Assembly: GCA_011055475.1 (NCBI GenBank)
Contig: DSDH01000423.1
Location: forward strand, 1-13,752
Origin: Phycisphaerales bacterium
GTDB lineage: Bacteria > Planctomycetota > Phycisphaerae > Sedimentisphaerales > Anaerohalosphaeraceae
DNA length: 13,752 nt
Reading direction: 5' to 3'
The notes under the pieces: model-generated
Seen by the model: the letters and a program-made list of their open reading frames with translations, nothing else
Databases searched by the model: none
What the model was told of the DNA's origin: nothing
Part shown: in pieces, positions 1 to 5,418 of the stretch
Layout of the letters: each line of letters begins with the position of its first letter
How positions within the stretch are numbered: position 1 is the stretch's first letter
Program-made: the position numbers and the translations under genes

Positions 1-113
1 CGCAATGGCAGTCGCTAGTGGAACGCAGCGGACTCGTACTCGAAGAGGTGGTCGGGCTGCGCTCCTTCGGCAGGATACTGGTGCTTCGTCACGAATCACA
101 GCCCGCCGCCTGA
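1..113 (+). CDS. C-terminal end of an unidentified protein, possibly a SAM-dependent methyltransferase (5' end outside window)
   Basis: Reading frame 3 is open from the window edge to a TGA at 111-113 and gives 36 residues. There is no ATG in this piece because the gene begins upstream of the window. The tail contains WQSLVERSG followed by GLRSFGRILVLR. A pattern of W-x-x-L-hydrophobic-x-x-x-G, then a hydrophobic strand, then a short basic strand ending LVLR resembles the last helix and strands of class I SAM-dependent methyltransferases. That family assignment is only a resemblance in a very short piece. The frame ends cleanly, and 46 bases later the convergent minus-strand diguanylate cyclase remnant ends. 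The overlapping frame beginning at base 5 has arginine- and threonine-rich composition and looks like a shadow. Confidence 0.45.
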   Translation, partial: QWQSLVERSGLVLEEVVGLRSFGRILVLRHESQPAA

Positions 114-159
114 AGGAGTCGAGCCCGGTTCGGCGTTCAAAACGACACGGGTGGGCGGA

Positions 160-740
160 TCAACCGGCGGCAGAGTCCGGGCCAAACACGACAACGCGGT
201 TGCGCCCCCCCTGCTTGGCGACATAAAGCGCCCGATCGGCCAGCGCGGGCTCGCCTCCCGGTCCAGGTAGTCGCGCAGATCGACCGACACCTCGACGATA
301 TGATCCCGCCCGCGCGGGCCGTAATAGGCGTACTTGAAGAGCCGCCCCGTGAGTACGGAGGCATTGAAACGGTCGAGCGAGACCTCGCCACTACCCCGCA
401 GGCGCGCCATTATCCGCGCCATGCCCTCACCGGCCTCAACCAGCATCAGGCCCATATCGGGAGCGAAGTCGGTGTTCACCACCCGTCCGCTGCGGTCGAT
501 GATGAACACGTGGCTGATATCGTGCCGAGCACTCAGCGCATCGAGGCGAGTCTCGTGCTCGGCGAGCAGCAGGTCGAAGGTGTAGAAGCGGTCGCGGAGC
601 TGGGCGTGGAGCTGATCGATGTGTTCGTCGGCCAGAACGGTCATCTCGCGATGCGCCGTCACCGCCACCAGCAGGGCGCTGGCAACCGACGACAGGACGA
701 TTGCGAGAAACAGCAACAGGCTCAATTGGCGTCGCATCAT
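160..740 (-). pseudogene. Diguanylate cyclase with its GGDEF core deleted: membrane sensor half joined out of frame to the GGDEF C-terminus
   Basis: The frame starts at ATG 740. It encodes an N-terminal membrane segment (about residues 5-28) and a periplasmic sensor region up to about residue 162, which ends in EVSVDLRDYLDRE. After that the frame loses protein-like composition. From about base 246 to a TGA at 162-160, another minus frame encodes ALADRALYVAKQGGRNRV plus a short tail. This is the typical last helix and strand of a GGDEF domain (usual form ADxALYxAKxxGRNRV). The second membrane segment, the linker and about 140 residues of GGDEF, including the GGDEF active site, are therefore missing. 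The junction lies at about 241-260. The protein cannot make cyclic di-GMP. If translated it would run in the wrong frame to a stop at 98-96, giving 214 residues. It is divergent from the MFS gene. The sensor half is otherwise open and undamaged, so the event is recent or artefactual. Confidence 0.82.
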
Positions 741-763
741 GCGCGCAAGGCCCCCTGTGGGCT

Positions 764-792
764 GGGCCGCCCCCGGGACCGGCCTCTTTTTT
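764..792 (+). terminator. Terminator-like hairpin followed by six T
   Basis: GGCCG (765-769) can pair with CGGCC (780-784) around a 10-base loop, and a G-U pair can extend the stem. The stem is followed by TC and then six T (787-792). This is the form of an intrinsic terminator on the + strand. It lies between two divergent genes, upstream of the likely MFS promoter, so it would stop + strand read-through running antisense to the cyclase remnant rather than end a gene. The stem is short, so confidence is moderate. Confidence 0.4.
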
Positions 793-846
793 CATCCGAG
801 CCTATCAGAAAAGTACCGGGCGGACATGCGCACCGCGGATATGGCG

Positions 847-852
847 TACAAT
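847..852 (+). promoter_or_regulatory. Possible -10 element for the MFS transporter
   Basis: TACAAT matches the sigma-70 -10 consensus at five of six bases and lies 51 bases before the chosen MFS start. No good -35 is seen at 17 bases; the nearest partial match, CGGACA at 821-826, is 20 bases away. The assignment is tentative. Confidence 0.28.
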
Positions 853-903
853 CGCCCACCTCCGATACTCCGCATGCCACCGAGAAAACGCACAGACCCG
901 ACG

Positions 904-2079
904 ATGAAACGCAACGTCTTCCTGCTCGCCTTCGCCCAGGCCATGATGATGACCGGCAACTCGCTCATCGTCGCCACTTCCTCGCTGGTCGGCTTCCTGC
1001 TGGCCGAGGACAAGTCGCTGGCCACCATCCCGCTGGCGCTGCAGTTTCTCGCCACCATGCTCAGCAGCATTCCCGCCTCGTTCATCATGCAGCGCATCGG
1101 GCGGCGCAACGGTTTCGTGCTCGGCCTGTTACTCGGCGGCCTCGGCGCGGCGACTGCGGTGGCGGCCATACTCGGCCAGGACTTCTGGCTGTTTTGCGTG
1201 GCCACCCTGCTGGTGGGCATGTTCAATGGCTTCGGTATCTACTACCGCTTCGCTGCCGCCGACGTGGCGAGCGAGACCTACAAGGCGCGGGCCATCTCCT
1301 ACGTGATGGCCGGCGGTGTGGTGGCGGCCTTCATCGGCCCGAACCTTGCCAACTGGACCAATGGCATTATGGGCACGCCGGAGTTCGCCGGCAGCTACGC
1401 GGCCCTGCTCGGTATCTATGCGCTCTCTCTGATCGCCCTGTTCTTCCTCGACATTCCACGGCCGGGCGCGCAGGTGATCCACGCCCACGGCCGGCCGCTG
1501 CGCGCGATCGCGAGCCAGCCGGCCTTCGTCGTCGCGGTGCTCGCCGGCATGCTGGGCTACGGAATCATGGTCCTAGTGATGACGGCCACACCGCTGGCCA
1601 TGAAGGGCCACGCGCACAGCTTCAGCGATACCGCCTTCGTCATCCAGTGGCACGTGTTCGGCATGTTCGCGCCTTCCTTCTTCACCGGCGCGCTGATCCA
1701 GCGCTTCGGCGTGCTGAACGTGCTGCTGTGGGGCGCGCTACTGAACCTCGCCTGCGTCGGCATCAACTTCCTCGGCACCGACGTGTGGCATTTCTGGCTG
1801 GCCCTGTTCCTGCTGGGCGTGGGATGGAATTTCCTCTTCGTCGGCGCCACCAGCCTGCTCACCGAGACCTATACGGAAGTCGAGAAGGCAAAGACCCAGG
1901 CGCTCAACGACTTCATCGTCTTCACCACTGTCACCGTGGCCTCGCTCTCCGCCGGCTGGCTGCAGCACCACTACGGCTGGCAGGCGGTCAATGCCGGGGT
2001 ACTGCCGTCGATCCTGGTGATCCTGATGGCGGTGCTCTGGCTCCGGCTGCGACGCGTGCCGGTACCCGCCACCGGCTGA
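904..2079 (+). CDS. Major facilitator superfamily transporter, 391 aa
   Basis: This is a polytopic inner-membrane protein whose length (391 aa) and twelve-helix hydrophobic pattern are typical of the major facilitator superfamily. The first half carries QRIGRRNG at about residues 63-70. It corresponds to the cytoplasmic loop 2-3 motif A (G-x3-D-R-x-G-R-R), with Q in place of the usual D. A polar loop around residues 185-200 separates the two six-helix halves. The substrate cannot be read from sequence; family members of this shape are usually proton-coupled exporters or importers of small molecules. I start at ATG 904 because the helix pattern begins there (MKRNVFLLAF). The frame stays open further upstream, but that stretch is arginine- and proline-rich and reads as leader. 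No strong Shine-Dalgarno sequence is visible. The gene is divergent from the cyclase remnant and is followed 72 bases later by the YadS-like gene on the same strand. Confidence 0.88.
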   Translation: MKRNVFLLAFAQAMMMTGNSLIVATSSLVGFLLAEDKSLATIPLALQFLATMLSSIPASFIMQRIGRRNGFVLGLLLGGLGAATAVAAILGQDFWLFCVATLLVGMFNGFGIYYRFAAADVASETYKARAISYVMAGGVVAAFIGPNLANWTNGIMGTPEFAGSYAALLGIYALSLIALFFLDIPRPGAQVIHAHGRPLRAIASQPAFVVAVLAGMLGYGIMVLVMTATPLAMKGHAHSFSDTAFVIQWHVFGMFAPSFFTGALIQRFGVLNVLLWGALLNLACVGINFLGTDVWHFWLALFLLGVGWNFLFVGATSLLTETYTEVEKAKTQALNDFIVFTTVTVASLSAGWLQHHYGWQAVNAGVLPSILVILMAVLWLRLRRVPVPATG

Positions 2080-2100
2080 GGTCCCTCGCGGCACGGGACC
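2080..2100 (+). terminator. Stem-loop directly after the MFS stop codon
   Basis: GGTCCC (2080-2085) and GGGACC (2095-2100) form a perfect six-base stem around a nine-base loop, starting at the base after the TGA. There is no T run behind it, so it could be a weak terminator or an mRNA 3' stabiliser between the MFS and YadS-like genes. A TATAGT that could act as a -10 for the next gene follows at 2110-2115. Confidence 0.3.
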
Positions 2101-2151
2101 CGGTTGGCTTATAGTGGCCATGAGGAACGCGACCAGAAACGGAACCCGCCC

Positions 2152-2784
2152 ATGAGCGTAACCACCGGCATCGTCCTTGGTGCTGCCACCTACTGGATCA
2201 CGCAGACGGCCGTCGCGGTCTCCGCCGCCTCGGGCGTGCTCGAGGCCGGCCGAAAACGCTTCGACCTGTTCGGTATGGTCATCGTCGGCCTGGCCGCCGC
2301 CATCGGCGGCGGCTCGGTGCGCGACCTGCTGCTCGATCGGCCGGTATTCTGGGTACAGGATCAGACCTATCTCATCGTCGCGATCGTCACGGCCTTGCTC
2401 ATCTTCTTTCTCGCGCGCCGCATCCCGCTGCCACCGCGCCTGTTTTTGGTTCCGGACGCGCTGGGGCTGGCGCTGTATACCGTGGTCGGCACCAAGGTCG
2501 CGCTGGCCATGGGTACGCCCGGGCTAGTGGCCAGTTTCATGGGAGTGATCACCGGCGTGGTGGGCGGCATCCTGCGCGACGTGCTGTGCAACGAGGAGCC
2601 CGTGGTCTTTCAGGGCACACTCTACGCCACGCTGGCCTGGGGCGGCGCGCTGGCGCTCATCGGCTTCTACCTCCTGCCGCTGTCGACGCCCTGGCCGGAA
2701 CTCCTGGCGGGCGGCCTGATCTTCCTGGGGCGGCTGGTCGCGATGCGCTGGCAGATCGGCCTGCCGAAGTTCCACGCCCGCTGA
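2152..2784 (+). CDS. YadS/YicG-type (UPF0126, TRIC-like) membrane protein, 210 aa
   Basis: The protein has about seven hydrophobic segments and an internal duplication. Each half carries the family signature of a glycine triplet followed by RD: GGGSVRDLLL at residues 52-61 and GGILRDVLC at 138-146. Length and architecture fit the UPF0126 family (E. coli YadS and YicG). Prokaryotic relatives of TRIC cation channels belong to this superfamily; glycine uptake has also been proposed for some members. The exact substrate here is unknown. ATG 2152 is preferred because MSVTTGIVLG leads straight into the first helix. The frame is also open from a TTG at 2104, but those 16 extra residues are charged and overlap the putative TATAGT -10. 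The gene converges on the SLC13 permease remnant, 21 bases away. Confidence 0.85.
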   Translation: MSVTTGIVLGAATYWITQTAVAVSAASGVLEAGRKRFDLFGMVIVGLAAAIGGGSVRDLLLDRPVFWVQDQTYLIVAIVTALLIFFLARRIPLPPRLFLVPDALGLALYTVVGTKVALAMGTPGLVASFMGVITGVVGGILRDVLCNEEPVVFQGTLYATLAWGGALALIGFYLLPLSTPWPELLAGGLIFLGRLVAMRWQIGLPKFHAR

Positions 2785-2805
2785 GCCGGCGAGCCCCGCG
2801 GCGCG

Positions 2806-3016
2806 CTAGAGTGGCCAGACCCACAGGATCAGCCGTGACCACGGCGGGGTGGCCGAAGCCGGCGAACACCTGCCCGGGCGTCACCAGCCCGCCCAGGCCC
2901 ACCACCAGCAGGGCCAGCAGGGCGACGATGTCGTAGCGCCAGCGGTTCCACGCGAAGAGGGCGAGCGTCACCACGAGCACGCCGAACACGACCAGCTGGT
3001 CTCCCGTCATCCCCAT
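2806..3016 (-). pseudogene. SLC13-family permease remnant: N-terminus joined out of frame to the C-terminus
   Basis: The minus frame from ATG 3016 (or ATG 3010, preceded by a G-rich Shine-Dalgarno-like stretch) encodes two hydrophobic segments, NRWRYDIVALLALL, and then FAGFGHPAVV. The RWRYDxVALLALL and FxGFGHPAVxTV stretches are the usual opening of SLC13/DASS permeases of the type carrying TrkA-C domains, which are about 590-610 residues long. After residue 58-60 (about base 2840) the frame continues into unrelated sequence. An alternative minus frame gives RLILWVWPL and a TAG stop at 2808-2806. An ending such as PLILWxWPL is typical of the last helix of this same family. The simplest reading is an internal deletion of roughly 1.5 kb that removed nearly all of the permease and shifted the frame. 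No transport function can remain. The identity of the N-terminal piece is firm from memory; the C-terminal match is short but fits well. Confidence 0.75.
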
Positions 3017-3195
3017 CCCCCTGCGTCGGTATCTTGTCCCTACCTACATAGACCATTGGCCGGGGCGACGCGCCCTGTGGCCTATGGCGACCGCCCGCCC
3101 CGCCGCGCACACAGATTGCTGGCACCGGTCCAGCGACGGCGTGTATGGTGTATCGCCAGCGCCCGCCCCGGGCGAAACAACCCAGGACATCCCCA

Positions 3196-3501
3196 TTGCC
3201 TGACACACCCATCATCGCCGCGCCCCAGGGGGCGCAGGACACGGTGACCTGCTCGAGCTGCCGCGCCTGCTGCTGCAAGCTCGAAGTTCTGGTGATCGGG
3301 GATCGATACGTCCCGGACGAAATGACGGTAGTGAACGACTGGGGCGGCACGGCAATGCGGCGCCTGGAAGACGGCTGGTGCGTCGCACTCGACCGCGACA
3401 CGATGCGCTGCTCGATCTACACGCGCCGGCCCCAGATCTGCCGCGACTTCGAAATGGGCGGCGCGGACTGCCGGGAGACGCGCCACGAGGCGGGGCGCTG
3501 A
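3196..3501 (+). CDS. YkgJ family cysteine-cluster protein, 101 aa
   Basis: This small soluble protein belongs to the YkgJ (UPF0153) family, thought to bind zinc or iron through clustered cysteines. It has the signature C-x2-C-x2-C-C-C at residues 19-27 (CSSCRACCC), then C62, C72, C82 in RRPQICRDFEMGG, and C92. The central stretch DGWCVALDRDTMRCSIY is characteristic of short family members. I start at TTG 3196, which has AGGA eight bases upstream (3184-3187) and places the cysteine cluster near residue 20 as in relatives. The in-frame ATG at 3145 would add 17 arginine- and proline-rich residues without a ribosome binding site. The gene stands alone between the permease remnant and the propeller gene, converging with the latter 15 bases from its end. 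The biochemical role of the family is not settled. Confidence 0.85.
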   Translation: MPDTPIIAAPQGAQDTVTCSSCRACCCKLEVLVIGDRYVPDEMTVVNDWGGTAMRRLEDGWCVALDRDTMRCSIYTRRPQICRDFEMGGADCRETRHEAGR

Positions 3502-3516
3502 GCGCGCAGCGAAGGG

Positions 3517-4749
3517 CTAGTCGCGCGCCCGGCCGAAGGCGTAGCGCAGGCGGGTCGGCCCGCCGGTGACCTCGCGCTCCACCCAGGCCGTGTGCAGGTT
3601 GCCGTCCGCGTCCAGCACGATGCTCGGATTCGCCTGCTCGCCCGGACCACCCGCACCCGGCAACACCACGTCGTCACTCCAGGTCCCGTCCTCGCGCCAG
3701 CTCATCACCACGCTGGGGCTGCCGTCGCGCTCGTCATCCCAGGCCACCACCAGGGTGCCGTCCGGGTGGCCGGCCGCCGTGGCGTGCCACTGCTGCGCCA
3801 CGCCGCCGAAATCGTCCTGCACCCGCTCGTTGGCGCCGAAGCCGTCGGCCGCCGTCCAGGGCGCGCCCCAGATGTCGTAGCCCTCGCGGAAGTTGCGCTT
3901 GTCGGCCCAGGCCGCAAAGGCCGACGACGACCCGAAGGCCGCCAGCGCCACGCGCGAGACGCCATGGCCCTTGCCATAGGGCATGTTGCGCCCCATGCCA
4001 TTGCCACTGCCGTCGCGCTGGCTGATGCGTTGCGCCGGCGCAAACTGGCAGACCGCACCGGCCGGACTGCTCGCGGCCATGATGATGGTGTGGCCCGGGC
4101 GGCGATCCTCCCAGGCCACCACGACCCGTCCGGCCAGCACGATGGCGGCGGGATAGAGCTGTTCGTCCCTGGGTGCCACACCATCCACGGGGCAGTGCTC
4201 GGCCGCGGTGAGGGCCAGGTCCGGGCCCACGGCCAGGCGGTGCGCATGGATGCGAGGGAAGCGGCCGTCACGTTCGGCGGCGACCAGCAACAGCGTGCCG
4301 CCGGCGGCCGCGAGGCTCGCCTGCACCGAGTCGGCGTTCGCCGCCCGGAACACCGGCCCCAGACGCGGCCCGTCGACCACGCGGGCGTGGACCTGCCCGT
4401 CTTCCTCCCAGGCGAGGGCGAAGCGCCCGGCGCCCAGCGCGACCAGTGACGGCTCATAGGCCTCGCCTGCCCCGCTCACGCGCTGCTCATCGGCGAATGC
4501 GTCGTCATCCAGCCCCTTGCGCGCCAGATAGACGCGCGGCGTACCGTCGCGGTCGTCCTCCCAGGCCACGGCCACCACGCCACCCGACACCGCGACATTG
4601 CGCCGCCCCGAAGACTCCAGGTGATGAAACACCTGTCCCCCGGCGACAGACGTCACCTCGATGGGCGGCTCGAAGTGCCACCGGTCGGCCATCACGACGG
4701 CCGGCACCAGCACCAGCGCCAGCGCCGCGAGTCGCGCCGGGCCGCGCAT
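3517..4749 (-). CDS. Secreted seven-repeat beta-propeller-like protein, 410 aa
   Basis: An N-terminal signal peptide (basic MRGPAR, hydrophobic core, cleavage probably near VVMA-DR, residues 20-22) points to export. The mature part is built of seven repeats with the core pattern hydrophobic-AW-acidic-D-x-R-D-G. They are VAWEDDRDG (61-69), ALAWEEDGQ (111-119), LVAAERDGR (155-163), VAWEDRRPG (211-219), AAWADKRN (279-286), VAWDDERDG (335-343) and HTAWVERE (386-393). Seven such repeats suggest a seven-bladed propeller related to sialidase/BNR-type folds. No catalytic sialidase residues are recognised, so binding or scaffolding is as likely as catalysis. Only two cysteines occur (C186, C234); they could form a disulfide. 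The start is ATG 4749, whose A is also the last base of the TGA of the upstream thioredoxin-fold gene, implying translational coupling. A TTG at 4752 is the alternative start. Confidence 0.78.
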   Translation of the reverse strand: MRGPARLAALALVLVPAVVMADRWHFEPPIEVTSVAGGQVFHHLESSGRRNVAVSGGVVAVAWEDDRDGTPRVYLARKGLDDDAFADEQRVSGAGEAYEPSLVALGAGRFALAWEEDGQVHARVVDGPRLGPVFRAANADSVQASLAAAGGTLLLVAAERDGRFPRIHAHRLAVGPDLALTAAEHCPVDGVAPRDEQLYPAAIVLAGRVVVAWEDRRPGHTIIMAASSPAGAVCQFAPAQRISQRDGSGNGMGRNMPYGKGHGVSRVALAAFGSSSAFAAWADKRNFREGYDIWGAPWTAADGFGANERVQDDFGGVAQQWHATAAGHPDGTLVVAWDDERDGSPSVVMSWREDGTWSDDVVLPGAGGPGEQANPSIVLDADGNLHTAWVEREVTGGPTRLRYAFGRARD

Positions 4750-5213
4750 CAACGCGCCCCCTTGCCGGCGCGCAGGGCCTGCAGCTTGCGGTCCGCGTCC
4801 ATCAGATCCTCGATGCGCTGCACGCCCACCATGCGGTGCAACACCTCGCCGTCGGGCGTGAGGAAGGAGAACACCGGGGTCACGAAGGCATCGTACCGGG
4901 TGCCCAGCTCACGCTCAGTTGTGCGCTCGCCGCTGGGCAGGCGCAGCCGCCTGCCGCTCTCCGCATCCACGTAGGCCAGCACGTAGTTTTGCACGTAGCG
5001 TTCGCGTACCTGCGCGTCCGAGAAGGCCTCCTTGTTGGTCTTCTCGCAATAGCCGCAGCCATAGCGGCCGAAGTAGACGAACACCGGCCGGCCATCCTCG
5101 GCCGCCTGCGCCATCGCCTCATCGAAGGACAGGAACGGATAGCTCGCCGGGGCATCCGCCTGCAGCGCCGCCGCCAGCGACAGCAGCAGGGCCAGGACCA
5201 CTACTCGCAACAT
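4749..5213 (-). CDS. Periplasmic thioredoxin-fold protein with CGYC motif, 154 aa
   Basis: A signal peptide (MLRVVVLALLLSLAAALQA) precedes a thioredoxin fold. FVYFGRYGCGYCEK carries the redox pair C53-G-Y-C56 at the start of the first helix. VTPVFSF supplies the expected cis-proline (P113), and GVQRIEDL matches the last helix. The dipeptide between the cysteines and the acidic E57-K58 resemble SoxW-like and DUF255/Thioredoxin_7-type periplasmic proteins. It probably reduces or isomerises disulfides of exported proteins; direction cannot be judged from sequence. The start is ATG 5213, with GGAGGT at 5223-5218, four bases away; the frame open above it contains no signal peptide-like region. It is the first gene of a two-gene unit with the propeller protein, sharing one base at the junction, so that protein, with its two cysteines, is a candidate client. 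Confidence 0.85.
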   Translation of the reverse strand: MLRVVVLALLLSLAAALQADAPASYPFLSFDEAMAQAAEDGRPVFVYFGRYGCGYCEKTNKEAFSDAQVRERYVQNYVLAYVDAESGRRLRLPSGERTTERELGTRYDAFVTPVFSFLTPDGEVLHRMVGVQRIEDLMDADRKLQALRAGKGAR

Positions 5214-5334
5214 GCATACCTCCAACGGTGGCAACCGGGCCACCGGCCAGAAACGGGGGGCGGGACACGGCCCGCATGGGACCCTATTCACGCATCGCGG
5301 ACAGGGAGATGCAAGCCGTGTTGCCACAGTGCCA

Positions 5335-5352
5335 CCTGTGCAAGTGCACAGG
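5335..5352. promoter_or_regulatory. Perfect inverted repeat in the gap upstream of the thioredoxin/propeller operon
   Basis: CCTGTGCA and TGCACAGG form perfect eight-base arms around an AG spacer on the + strand. The site is about 120 bases upstream of the thioredoxin-fold start in a 205-base non-coding gap. Such a symmetrical 18-base site would suit a dimeric regulator. It could also form a small hairpin in the 3' end of the upstream EAL transcript, but no T run follows. Function is inferred from symmetry and position only. I see nothing else convincing in the gap 5214-5418. Confidence 0.4.
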
Positions 5353-5418
5353 CAGGTGCGGGAAAGAAGGCGCCCGGGCGGACACGGCGACGGTGCCGGA
5401 ACCAGGTCCCGGGCCGCC

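Noticed and set aside
137..391. 84-residue minus frame across the cyclase junction
   Set aside because: It is neither the sensor frame nor the GGDEF-tail frame and has arginine- and serine-rich shadow composition.
300..2114. 604-residue + strand open frame across the cyclase remnant and the MFS gene
   Set aside because: It overlaps the MFS gene in another frame and is rich in Arg, His, Gln and Pro without domains; it is a GC-driven shadow.
5321..5340. Sigma-54 promoter: TGGCAC on the minus strand with a nearby GC
   Set aside because: The GG-to-GC distance is three bases too short for the -24/-12 consensus.
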